Origin: an uncultured Lachnospiraceae bacterium | GTDB lineage: Bacteria > Bacillota_A > Clostridia > TANB77 > CAG-508 | NCBI GenBank assembly: GCA_947165105.1 | Contig: CAMUZC010000056.1 | Location: 1-10,775, forward strand | Length of the DNA: 10,775 nucleotides | Direction: 5' to 3' | In this document: positions 1-6,754 of the stretch, piece after piece | Position numbering within the stretch: position 1 is the stretch's first letter | Layout of the letters: each line of letters begins with the position of its first letter | Made by a program: the position numbers and the translations under genes | The notes under the pieces: model-generated | Told to the model about the DNA's origin: nothing | Seen by the model: only the letters and a program-made list of their open reading frames with translations | Databases searched by the model: none

Positions 1-8
1 AATACAAA

Positions 9-54
9 AGCACTCCTATAAATGCAGAGTTACTTTTGCATTTATAGGAGTGCT
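9..54 (-). terminator. T-box intrinsic terminator
   Basis: A perfect 18-bp inverted repeat (9-26 with 37-54) encloses a 10-nt loop and is followed on the minus strand by TTTGTATT. Its 5' half on the minus strand (54-37) includes the CACTCCTAT used by the antiterminator, so the two structures are mutually exclusive. The plus strand also has a T-rich tail after the stem, so it could terminate transcription coming from the left as well. Confidence 0.88.
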
Positions 55-252
55 ATATTTTTATAACACGGTTCCATCCTATTTTTCTCTTAATTAAATA
101 CTTTTAACGCAAGTAATACGTCTAGGTTTATGGCCTAGCAACAATGAGGTAGTTTTTCAAATATGCTTTTCTAGACTAGCTTTCAGCCGGTGGCTAATCC
201 TCTCTAAAGATAGCTTTTATTTTACTTTGTCTCATTTTTGTTTTTTGATTAT
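9..252 (-). promoter_or_regulatory. T-box riboswitch leader, probably sensing tRNA-Thr
   Basis: This is a 5' leader that reads the charging state of a tRNA and decides between termination and read-through. The core T-box is TGGAACC (76-70) flanked by ATAGGA (82-77) and GTG (69-67). These flanks can pair with TCCTAT and CAC in 52-44, giving the classic bulged antiterminator that excludes the terminator at 9-54. Stem I has a base helix AATGAG (236-231) with CTCATT (148-143), an AGTA loop-E-like motif (226-223), and an AGAG bulge with an apical helix around 174-205. A small hairpin CTAGG/CCTAG lies at 138-122. The specifier side reads GAAAAACTACC (158-148); the triplet ACU (153-151) followed by A fits the usual position and encodes Thr. 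TGGA predicts a tRNA ending UCCA (discriminator U), which fits tRNA-Thr in Gram-positives but also Gly and Cys. The controlled gene is beyond the left edge; thrS or a threonine gene is inferred. The T-box call is strong and the amino acid is less certain. Confidence 0.9.
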
Positions 253-258
253 AGTTCT

Positions 259-286
259 ATTATACGCTTTTTTTTGAGATTGTCAA
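259..286 (-). promoter_or_regulatory. Sigma-A type promoter of the T-box unit
   Basis: Read on the minus strand, a perfect -35 TTGACA (286-281) is separated by 16 nt from a perfect -10 TATAAT (264-259). This predicts a transcript start near 252, just before the first T-box helix. The promoter begins 24 bases after the tmcAL stop codon, so the T-box transcript is probably a separate unit and not an extension of tmcAL mRNA. Confidence 0.85.
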
Positions 287-309
287 CAGGTTTTATGTGA
301 ATTTTATTT

Positions 310-1543
310 TTATAACATAATCATGTTCTTTGTATAGTCTAAATTAGCCATTGAATCATTTCTGTAACCTAATGTATACACATCTGTTGCAAAAATATCA
401 ATTTCTAACATTCTTTTATATGTTTTATTAGTATTATTATCCATAAATCTTTTTACAGAAGTTATAACATCCATTTTAGGATTGTTTTGAGAAATTCCAG
501 ATAATAGTAATTTTCCTTTTTCATTAAATCCTAAAACTCTAGCATATGGAACAACTTTTTTTGCTGCTTGAACATCTTTTTTAGTAATTCCTAATAAAGC
601 GAATACTAATATTCTTTGAATCCTTGTTTGAGTATATCTTTTTGTTTTTACCATATTAATAAAATCTTTAATATTATTGCAAAAATTAGCAGCATTTTTT
701 ATTGTATTTTCTAATCCTTCTGATACATCTGGTAATTCTGCAATTTCATTAACTGTCATTCTTCTTAACGTATAGAATATTTCTTTTTCAAATTGTTGAA
801 TATCTAATACAACGTTCCCTACTTCATATTCTCTTAAAATAGTTTCATATGTAGGGCGTGGTACAACTTTAATCAATCCTGCAAACTCTTTATTCATGAC
901 CATATTTCTAATAGCAGTTGCACTTGCGAAATCATCTACAATAACATTATCATTATAATAAACTTTCTCTCTTTTTATTGCTATTGGAGTAATTTTACTT
1001 TTTAACATTTTCAAAGCTTTTAAATATTCTACCCCTAATATATTGTTAGGACTATTTAATATATCTTTATATCTAACTTCATCATTAAGATATTTTATTA
1101 AGGCTTGTTCCCTTGCTTTTGGAAAAGAAACGCCTTGCTTTAGTTCTTCTCTTAGCATATTTACATATTCTTTTGGTTCTTCTGTGATTATTGTAGCTAG
1201 ATTATTCAACGCGGCAAAATCATCTGTTTCAGTACCAAAAGAAATTGTATCAACAATTCCTAGGTTTTCTAAAATTTTTACAGCACCGTGTAGCAAAGCT
1301 TTCTGCACTAGATACACTGTAAATGGTTGGTAATTCTAAAACTAAATCCACACCACTTGCTAAAGCCATTTGAGTCTTTGTCCACTTATCAACTATAGAG
1401 GTGTTTCCTCTTTGAACAAAGTTTCCGCTCATAACACAAACAACAAATTTTGCTCCGGTTAGTTCCTTAGTCTTTTGTATATGGTATAAATGTCCATTAT
1501 GAAATGGATTATACTCAGCAACTATTCCCAAAACCTCGCTCAC
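310..1543 (-). CDS. tmcAL: tRNA(Met) cytidine acetate ligase TmcAL, read through a +1 frameshift
   Basis: TmcAL (formerly YlbM, DUF795) uses ATP and acetate to make N4-acetylcytidine at wobble position 34 of elongator tRNA-Met; it is a cytosolic enzyme of Firmicutes. Frame 1 (1543-1289) gives the nucleotidyltransferase start [13 protein letters not shown], with the HxGH-type motif H15-N-G-H18, then SGNFVQRG (39-46) and LVLELP (67-72). It would stop at 1250 after a nonsense tail. The rest lies in the next frame (1287-310) and is 325 codons without a stop. Joining them by skipping base 1288, the C of codon 86 (CGG), gives 410 residues, close to the family's usual 400 or so, with SAESFATGAVKIL across the join. 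The start is GTG at 1543-1541, preceded by GGAGG (1554-1550) at 6 nt. There is no other damage. It may be a true gene using programmed +1 frameshifting, a fresh frameshift mutant, or a sequencing error; the matching event in sigK favours the first. Confidence 0.9.
1285..1291 (-). other. Putative +1 frameshift site ACA-C-GGT in tmcAL
   Basis: In frame 1 the codons read GCT ACA CGG TGC and end 11 codons after the CGG. Skipping the C at 1288 reads GCT ACA GGT GCT GTA, which is A-T-G-A-V, and enters the 325-codon C-terminal frame. ACA cannot re-pair well one base forward as CAC, so simple P-site slippage is unlikely. Out-of-frame entry of tRNA-Gly at GGT beside a vacant CGG would fit better, as in the yeast Ty3 mechanism. 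The mechanism is inferred; the frame relation is seen directly. Confidence 0.6.
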
Positions 1544-1568
1544 AACTTTCCTCCTCTCTGATTCTAGT

Positions 1569-1588
1569 AGATTTTTTGCGAAAAATCT
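1569..1588. repeat. Inverted repeat in the tmcAL-rnhA spacer
   Basis: AGATTTTT (1569-1576) and AAAAATCT (1581-1588) form a perfect 8-bp inverted repeat around TGCG. It abuts the rnhA -35 and lies inside the predicted tmcAL leader. It could be an operator or an mRNA hairpin, but its AT-rich arms make chance plausible. Confidence 0.4.
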
Positions 1589-1616
1589 TGTATATAAAAA
1601 ACTTTACTGTTATAAT
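1588..1616 (+). promoter_or_regulatory. Probable rnhA promoter with extended -10
   Basis: TTGTAT (1588-1593) is followed by 17 nt and a perfect TATAAT (1611-1616), directly preceded by the extended -10 element TGT (1608-1610). The predicted start is near 1623, and rnhA begins at 1658 after the ribosome binding site GAGG (1648-1651). Confidence 0.65.
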
Positions 1617-1639
1617 ATCATAAACACAAAAAAAATCAA
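1612..1639 (-). promoter_or_regulatory. Probable tmcAL promoter
   Basis: On the minus strand, TTGATT (1639-1634) and TATTAT (1617-1612) are 16 nt apart. This predicts a leader of about 60 nt before the GTG start. The -10 overlaps the rnhA -10 on the other strand by five bases, so the two promoters probably compete. Confidence 0.5.
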
Positions 1640-1657
1640 TAGAAAGCGAGGAAAAAC

Positions 1658-2092
1658 ATGGAAGAAGTTACAATATACACAGATGGAGCATGTTCAGGAA
1701 ACCCAGGTCCTGGAGGTTGGGGTGCTGTTTTAATGTACAAGGGAAATAAAAAGGAAATATCAGGTGCCAGCCCAGACACAACTAATAATATAATGGAAAT
1801 AACTGCTGTAATTGAAGGTCTTAAAATGCTTAAATTTCCTTGCAAAGTAGATTTATATAGTGATAGTGCTTATGTAGTAAATTGTTTTAACCAAGGTTGG
1901 ATTTATAACTGGATGAAAAAAGGTTGGAAAACAGCAAATAATGAACCTGTTAAAAATAAAGAATTATGGCAAGAATTATATAATTTGACGCAAACACATA
2001 AAGTTACATTTATCAAAGTTAAAGGTCACAGTGACAATGAATATAACAACAGATGTGATGAATTAGCAAGAAATGCAATTTTGACACTATAA
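1658..2092 (+). CDS. rnhA: Ribonuclease HI
   Basis: Cleaves the RNA strand of RNA-DNA hybrids in the cytoplasm, acting on R-loops and on primers or misincorporated RNA during replication and repair. The protein is 144 residues, close to the 155 of E. coli RNase HI. The four metal-binding acidic residues are in place: D9 in [15 protein letters not shown]47 in NNIMEITA, D69 in YSDSAYV and D134 in NRCDELA. H124 is present in VKGHS. The basic handle region around 86-100 ([17 protein letters not shown]) is present, so this is the full type 1 enzyme without an added hybrid-binding domain. The ATG is preceded by GAGG at 6 nt. It is a single-gene unit, divergent from tmcAL and convergent with the ABC transporter gene, with a terminator in the 73-base gap. 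Confidence 0.97.
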   Translation: MEEVTIYTDGACSGNPGPGGWGAVLMYKGNKKEISGASPDTTNNIMEITAVIEGLKMLKFPCKVDLYSDSAYVVNCFNQGWIYNWMKKGWKTANNEPVKNKELWQELYNLTQTHKVTFIKVKGHSDNEYNNRCDELARNAILTL

Positions 2093-2124
2093 AATATGTA
2101 TTAATTTTAAACTTATTTAATAAA

Positions 2125-2155
2125 AAAAAGACACAAATTAATTTTGTGTCTTTTT
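2125..2155. terminator. Bidirectional terminator between rnhA and the ABC transporter gene
   Basis: GACACAAA (2130-2137) pairs with TTTGTGTC (2143-2150). Flanking A and T runs extend the stem to 13 bp (2125-2137 with 2143-2155) and supply a U tract on either strand. It serves the convergent genes ending at 2092 and 2166. Confidence 0.9.
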
Positions 2156-2165
2156 CGTTTATACT

Positions 2166-4778
2166 TTATTCAGTTCTTAAAGCCTCAACCGGATCCTTCT
2201 TACTAGCTACTTTAGATGGTATTAATCCTGCAATAACAGTTAAGATAACACTTATTAAAACAAGCACAATTCCTCCTGCTACTGGTAATGAAGCAATTCC
2301 AGAAACTTTTGCTAATGATTTAATAATAGCGTTGATTGGAATATTCAAAAGTAATGTTACACCAATTCCAATTAATCCTGCTGCTAATCCTACAATAAGA
2401 GTTTCGGCGTTAAATACTCTTGAAATATCTTTCTTAGAAGCACCAATTGCTCTTAAAATTCCAATTTCTTTTGTTCTCTCTAATACAGAAATATATGTTA
2501 TTATTCCTATCATTATTGATGAAACTACTAATGAAATAGATACAAATGCGATTAGTACATAACTTATCATATTTACAATAACAGTTACAGAATTCATCAT
2601 CATTCCTACCATGTCTGAATATTCAATAACATTTTCTTCTTTTCCTGCTTCCCTTTGTTTGTTATTATAGTTTTCGATTTCCTTAGCTATAACATCTTTT
2701 GAAGCGAAATCTTTTGGATAAATATTTATTGTTGCAGGTTTTTCTAAATCAACCGCTCCTAATCTTTTTAACACTTTTTCATATGTTGCATTATTGTTTT
2801 TTGTATATGTTGACATTAAATTTGCTAATTCTTCTTGGCTTAAATTTGCCATGTATGCTTTTTGTTCTGGACTTAATGAGTTAAAATCAAAATTTGAATT
2901 TGATTTAGCAATTTCAGTATCATCTTTAAATGCCATTCCTGTAAAAACATTTACTTCTGGATTAGCTCTTTGTTGTGTTACAATTTCTGAATCATTTACT
3001 TTGTTTATTACATATTCTGTTAGTTCCTTAGTATAACCAATTTCTCCTGCTGTGTCTTGCAAATTGCTTCCTTCTTTTGGTTTGATTATACCAACAACTT
3101 TAATAGATTCAGCATTTTGTAATTTTTCTTTCATATAAGCTTCATCACTTGATTTATCAATCCATATTCCATTAGCTTTTTGATAATAATCTGTATTTAA
3201 TAATAGCTTATATGAAAGTTTTAATAAATCCTCATATGTATATTCAGCTGTCTCTTGTTTTGCAACTTCTTCACCTTTTTGTAGGGCTATCATTGTTGCT
3301 TTTAAATCAGATTGATCTTTTAGACCTAAAGAATATAATGTATAGTCGCTAATTTCATAATTCTCGTCAACTATTAATACTACTTCATTATATTTTTCTG
3401 GCATTTTTCCAGCTAGAACATCATATTGTGAATTGATTAAATCTTTGTTATCTAATAATTCTCTCCATACATCAGATGAACCAAATGACATTGAGAACAT
3501 TGATGTATTTGACTCCTCATCATTATCAGTTGTTGAACCAAATCCAATGCTACTCATTACAGTACTTGGGTTTACTTGAACTATTCCATCTGCTATATCT
3601 TCTTTATATAAGTTTAAATCTAAATTATATGCGTATTGAATGGCGTTTGCATTGTCTTTTATTGTTGTATTTTCATTCTCTATATATTTCTTAAATTCTT
3701 CTAGATTATTTGTTTTCATTTTTGTTGATAATGTGCTTAACATGTTACTCATTATATTTCTTGAATATATTTTTCCATCATTGCTACGTTCAACCTTGTT
3801 ATTTTGCTCTTCCATCATTGATGTCATCATACTTCCCATATCAACACTTTCTTCTTGAATTGATATTGGATATGAAGATAATGTGTCTTCCTGTACTTTT
3901 TGTATGTATTTTTGTACACCATTAGATAAAGACAGAATTAATGCAATTCCTATTATACCAATACTTCCAGCAAATGCTGTTAAAAATGTTCTTCCCTTTT
4001 TTGTCATTAAATTATTTAAACTCAATGATAAAGCTGTAAAATAATTCATTGATGTTTTTCCTGTTTTAGCTTTCATTGTTTCATTTTTTCTATCTTCTTC
4101 AGTATATGGATTAGAATCATCCATAATCTTTCCGTCTAATATTTTAACAATTCTTGAAGAATATTTTTCTGCTAACTCTGGATTATGTGTTACCATTATA
4201 ATTAGTTTGTTTTCTGATATTTCTTTTAAAATGTTCATTATTTGAACACTAGTTTCAGTATCTAAAGCACCTGTTGGCTCATCAGCTAAAATTATATCTG
4301 GGTCATTTACCAAAGCTCTAGCTATTGCTACTCTTTGCATTTGTCCTCCAGACATTTGATTTGGCTTTTTGTGAATTTGATCTTTTAACCCTACTTTTTC
4401 AAGAGCTGCTATTGCTTTTTGTTTTCTTACTTTTTTTGATACTCCTGATAGTGTAAGAGCTAACTCAACATTTGCTAATACTGTTTGATGAGGTATTAAA
4501 TTATAGTTTTGGAATACAAAACCAACTGAATAGTTTCTGTATGCATCCCACTCTTTATCTTTGAATTTCTTAGTAGATTTACCATTTATAATCAAATCAC
4601 CACTGGTATATCTGTCTAACCCTCCTATAATATTTAATAAAGTTGTTTTTCCACATCCACTTTGCCCTAAAATAGAAACAAATTCGCTTTTTCTAAACTC
4701 TAAATTGATTCCTTTTAAAGCTTGAACTTTCATATCTCCTGAAAGATAATCTTTTGTTATGTTCTTTAATTGAAGCAT
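2166..4778 (-). CDS. MacB-type ABC transporter, ATPase fused to FtsX-like permease
   Basis: Residues 1-220 form an ATP-binding domain of the LolD/MacB/FtsE group: Walker A GQSGCGKT (38-45), Q-loop FVFQN (87-91), signature MSGGQ (142-146), Walker B ILADEP (163-168), D-loop ALD (171-173) and H-loop H198. A membrane segment follows at about 265-285. Next comes a large extracytoplasmic domain of about 440 residues (290-730), then three membrane segments (about 733-763, 793-813 and 832-854) typical of the FtsX permease, with ERTKEIGILRAIGAS before the third segment. Such proteins are mechanotransmission-type transporters that act as dimers; many export or give resistance to peptide antibiotics or act on envelope lipids, but the substrate here is unknown. 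A full 870-residue single chain with four membrane segments is normal for this group. The ATG at 4778 has AGGAGA (4793-4788) 9 nt upstream. It probably shares a transcript with the basic protein gene 49 bases upstream. No two-component genes are adjacent, unlike bacitracin-type systems. Confidence 0.93.
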   Translation of the reverse strand: MLQLKNITKDYLSGDMKVQALKGINLEFRKSEFVSILGQSGCGKTTLLNIIGGLDRYTSGDLIINGKSTKKFKDKEWDAYRNYSVGFVFQNYNLIPHQTVLANVELALTLSGVSKKVRKQKAIAALEKVGLKDQIHKKPNQMSGGQMQRVAIARALVNDPDIILADEPTGALDTETSVQIMNILKEISENKLIIMVTHNPELAEKYSSRIVKILDGKIMDDSNPYTEEDRKNETMKAKTGKTSMNYFTALSLSLNNLMTKKGRTFLTAFAGSIGIIGIALILSLSNGVQKYIQKVQEDTLSSYPISIQEESVDMGSMMTSMMEEQNNKVERSNDGKIYSRNIMSNMLSTLSTKMKTNNLEEFKKYIENENTTIKDNANAIQYAYNLDLNLYKEDIADGIVQVNPSTVMSSIGFGSTTDNDEESNTSMFSMSFGSSDVWRELLDNKDLINSQYDVLAGKMPEKYNEVVLIVDENYEISDYTLYSLGLKDQSDLKATMIALQKGEEVAKQETAEYTYEDLLKLSYKLLLNTDYYQKANGIWIDKSSDEAYMKEKLQNAESIKVVGIIKPKEGSNLQDTAGEIGYTKELTEYVINKVNDSEIVTQQRANPEVNVFTGMAFKDDTEIAKSNSNFDFNSLSPEQKAYMANLSQEELANLMSTYTKNNNATYEKVLKRLGAVDLEKPATINIYPKDFASKDVIAKEIENYNNKQREAGKEENVIEYSDMVGMMMNSVTVIVNMISYVLIAFVSISLVVSSIMIGIITYISVLERTKEIGILRAIGASKKDISRVFNAETLIVGLAAGLIGIGVTLLLNIPINAIIKSLAKVSGIASLPVAGGIVLVLISVILTVIAGLIPSKVASKKDPVEALRTE

Positions 4779-4827
4779 TTGTACACTTCTCCTTTCTTTG
4801 TAAATTCATCCCCTTGTATCTACAAAT

Positions 4828-5904
4828 CTATCTTGCATCATATGCAACAATCTTTCCAGTATTAGTATTGATAAATTTAGTTCTTTTTGGTTTATCATTT
4901 GCTCTATTCCCATATGCAACAATTCTGCCTGTATTTGTATTTTTGTATGATGTATTTGCTAGCACATTATTATATTTTGATACTTGCAACCTTCTCCTTA
5001 AATTGCTGTTTGCTAAATTGCTTGTATCTTCGAAATAAAATTCTGGCATTGGCTCTGGCATATTTAAAATTGCAATTGCAATTTTCTTTATTAAGCTTTC
5101 TTTTGGCTTTTTAATTTCTTTCACTTTTCTTTCACTGAATATAGTTAAATTATTTGAAATTCTATCAGCTTTTGCCATTTTCTTCATATTTTTATTTTCT
5201 TCTGGACTAAATCTTCCTTTTTTTAGATCTCTGTTTAATACATAATTAATTTTAAGTGGTTTGTTCATTTTCTCTCCACTTAACACTTCCTTTATATACA
5301 TTTTAGCTTGATTAACTTTACCTTCATTTAGTAATATATGTATTATATCAGGATTAACTTTATAAAACTTCTTTTCGTCTACACCAAGTTCGTCAAAAAA
5401 GCTAATTCCAAAGTTAAACTGTTTTAAACGTCTTACTGCGCTTGCTCTTTTGGCCCCAAGATGTTTTATGTTATTGATTGTATATTCTTTTGATAAAACT
5501 GTTTTACCATCTTGAATACTTTTGTACATATAACTTCCTCTATCAGAATTATACTCAATCTCAATATTCTCATTTTTTCTTTTAATAAATGACCTTTTGC
5601 TTTCAAGTTTCATTGCTTTTCTTGATAGTTTTATATATGCTTCTTTTATTTTTTTGTTAACATATGGATCTGCGTAATAATTATTTTCTTTGCAATACTT
5701 CTTATATTCTAACTTAGTTCTTCCTAAAACATAAATAAGTTCATTTATATTTTGATTTTTTGTTTTTGCATTTAGTCTAATAATTTTGTTTAAACATTTT
5801 TTTGTTTCAATTGCACTAATAGTACCCAATTTTATTCTAAAACTTTTTATCATTTTTTTACAAATACGGTCTAGTTTTTGCTCATATTCACTCTGCTCTA
5901 TCAT
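4828..5904 (-). CDS. Unrecognised basic protein with duplicated C-terminal motif
   Basis: I do not recognise this protein. It is 358 residues from the start chosen here, with no signal peptide or membrane segment and very many Lys and Arg residues. Its N-terminal half is probably helical, which suggests a cytoplasmic protein that could bind nucleic acid or another acidic partner (inference). The C-terminus ends in two copies of a 13-residue motif, NTNTGRIVAYGNR and NTNTGKIVAYDAR, separated by 11 residues; the second copy is the very end of the protein. An ATG at 5919 would add five residues but has no ribosome binding site. The ATG at 5904 has GGGGGAA (5917-5911) at 6 nt and is preferred. A good promoter lies just upstream and the ABC transporter gene follows after 49 bases, so the two are probably co-transcribed. 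That is the only functional hint. It is divergent from sigK. Base use matches the neighbours, so I see no sign of recent transfer. Confidence 0.75.
   Translation of the reverse strand: MIEQSEYEQKLDRICKKMIKSFRIKLGTISAIETKKCLNKIIRLNAKTKNQNINELIYVLGRTKLEYKKYCKENNYYADPYVNKKIKEAYIKLSRKAMKLESKRSFIKRKNENIEIEYNSDRGSYMYKSIQDGKTVLSKEYTINNIKHLGAKRASAVRRLKQFNFGISFFDELGVDEKKFYKVNPDIIHILLNEGKVNQAKMYIKEVLSGEKMNKPLKINYVLNRDLKKGRFSPEENKNMKKMAKADRISNNLTIFSERKVKEIKKPKESLIKKIAIAILNMPEPMPEFYFEDTSNLANSNLRRRLQVSKYNNVLANTSYKNTNTGRIVAYGNRANDKPKRTKFINTNTGKIVAYDAR
4831..4941 (-). repeat. Tandem 13-residue coding repeat
   Basis: Copy 1 (4941-4903) and copy 2 (4869-4831) encode NTNTG[RK]IVAYxxR. Ten of 13 residues are identical and the codons have diverged at several third positions (ACA/ACT, GGC/GGA). 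The protein motif therefore appears to be kept by selection and not just freshly duplicated. Confidence 0.8.
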
Positions 5905-5910
5905 TTCATA

Positions 5911-5917
5911 TTCCCCC
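5911..5917 (-). promoter_or_regulatory. Ribosome binding site deciding the start of the basic protein
   Basis: GGGGGAA lies inside the first two codons after the upstream ATG (5919) and 6 nt before the ATG at 5904. It can only serve the downstream start. It is G-rich and not a perfect AGGAGG, so initiation may be modest. Confidence 0.5.
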
Positions 5918-5935
5918 ATTTTTACAATCTTGCCT

Positions 5936-5964
5936 ATTATATATCAGTTATTTAATAATTACAA
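5936..5964 (-). promoter_or_regulatory. Probable promoter of the basic protein-ABC transporter operon
   Basis: On the minus strand, TTGTAA (5964-5959), a 17-nt spacer and a perfect TATAAT (5941-5936) predict a start near 5929 and a short leader of about 25 nt. The -35 falls on one of the TAATAATTA repeats of this spacer. Confidence 0.65.
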
Positions 5965-6016
5965 GTATGTTTTAATAATTATTTTATTCAGTGGCCATGC
6001 ACAAAACTAATAATTA
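5953..6016. repeat. Three TAATAATTA repeats between the basic protein gene and sigK
   Basis: The 9-mer TAATAATTA occurs at 5953-5961, 5973-5981 and 6008-6016. The first two are part of an identical 11-mer, TTTAATAATTA, spaced exactly 20 bases apart, about two helical turns. They could be regulator sites for the divergent genes, but the region is so AT-rich that chance recurrence is possible. Confidence 0.4.
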
Positions 6017-6054
6017 CACATATATTTAAATTAGATTGAATTGGAGGTAAGTAT

Positions 6055-6754
6055 ATGTTAACTCTATGTATATCTGGTTTTCTTGCATTTTTAAAAAGTG
6101 CCGTTTTTGTTGTAGGATACATATCAAATAATAGTTTATTTCCTGAACCACTTTCTTCAGAAGAAGAAAAAGTATATATTGAAAGATACGAAAATGGAGA
6201 TGAAGAAGCACGTAATGTACTAATAGAACGTAACTTAAGATTAGTTGCTCATGTGTGTAAAAAATATGGAACTACAAATGTTGAACAAGATGACTTAATT
6301 TCAATTGGAACAATTGGTTTGATAAAAGGAATAAAAAGTTTTGATTCAAGTAAAGGGGTACGTCTAGCAACATATGTCTCTCGATGTATTGAAAATGAAG
6401 TTTTAATGCATTTAAGAGCAACAAAAAAATTAAGTGCTGAAGTTTACTTAGAAGACACAATTGGAAAAGACAAAGATGACAATACAGTTTCTTTGCAGGA
6501 AGTACTTGAAAATGATGAACGTAGTATAGAAGACGAAGTAGATTTAAAGTTTAAAATAAAAGAATTGTATCAAAAAATGAAAGAAGTTTTAAAAGATCGT
6601 GAAAAAACAATTCTAGAAATGAGATTTCGGACTTGATGGTAGAAAACCCAGAACCCAAAATCAAATTGCAAAATTACTAGGAATTTCCCGTTCATACGTA
6701 TCGCGCATTGAAACTAAAGCTATAGATAAGCTATCAAAAGAAATTGAAGAATAG
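6055..6754 (+). CDS. sigK: Sporulation sigma factor sigma-K precursor, read through a +1 frameshift
   Basis: Sigma-K directs late mother-cell transcription during endospore formation. The hydrophobic N-terminus (about residues 4-21) followed by [14 protein letters not shown] matches the pro-sequence that SpoIVFB removes; cleavage before Y22 is inferred by analogy with B. subtilis. Region 2 is clear ([45 protein letters not shown]). Frame 1 ends at 6636, just inside region 4. Skipping base 6628, the C of codon 192 (CGG), changes MRFRT-stop into MRFGLDGRK and continues through the helix-turn-helix [16 protein letters not shown] to a TAG at 6752. This gives 232 residues, a normal sigma-K length. 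GGAGGT (6043-6048) lies 6 nt before the ATG. Read without the shift, the protein would lack -35 recognition and should be inactive. It may be programmed frameshifting, a mutant, or a sequencing error. No skin-like insertion element is present. It is monocistronic, convergent with the acyl-CoA synthetase gene. Confidence 0.93.
6625..6631 (+). other. Putative +1 frameshift site TTT-C-GGA in sigK
   Basis: Frame 1 reads AGA TTT CGG ACT TGA. Skipping C6628 reads AGA TTT GGA CTT GAT GGT, which is R-F-G-L-D-G, the usual sigma-70 family sequence at this point. Here tRNA-Phe could slip from TTT to TTC. The stop codon follows two codons after the CGG start. The site shares with tmcAL the pattern of a CGG codon whose last two bases begin a glycine codon. 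Confidence 0.6.

Noticed and set aside
148..156. Other specifier readings in the T-box (AAC, CUA, UAC)
   Set aside because: They do not combine the usual following purine with a tRNA discriminator U; ACU does. Not fully excluded without covariance folding.
1043..1333. Plus-strand open frame opposite tmcAL
   Set aside because: It is antisense to clear TmcAL sequence, has no ribosome binding site and encodes no recognisable protein.
2146..3925. Several plus-strand open frames opposite the ABC transporter gene
   Set aside because: All lie within the strongly supported 870-codon gene; hydrophobic composition is the expected shadow of AT-rich coding on the other strand.
4754..5114. Plus-strand open frames opposite the basic protein gene
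   Set aside because: Low-complexity hydrophobic shadows without start signals; the minus-strand gene has a promoter, ribosome binding site and operon context.
5977..6026. Sigma-E type promoter for sigK (CATGCACA at 5996-6003 or CATATATT at 6019-6026 as -10)
   Set aside because: Sigma-E control is expected from knowledge of sigK, but each candidate matches the -10 consensus only partly and no convincing -35 lies at the right distance.
1250..6754. Calling tmcAL and sigK plain pseudogenes
   Set aside because: Each has only one base in excess, no other stop or deletion, and intact start and regulatory signals. The shared CGG context makes simple decay a poorer explanation, though sequencing error is not excluded.
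6055..6754. A skin-type element interrupting sigK
   Set aside because: The two parts are contiguous with one extra base; no recombinase or inserted DNA is present.
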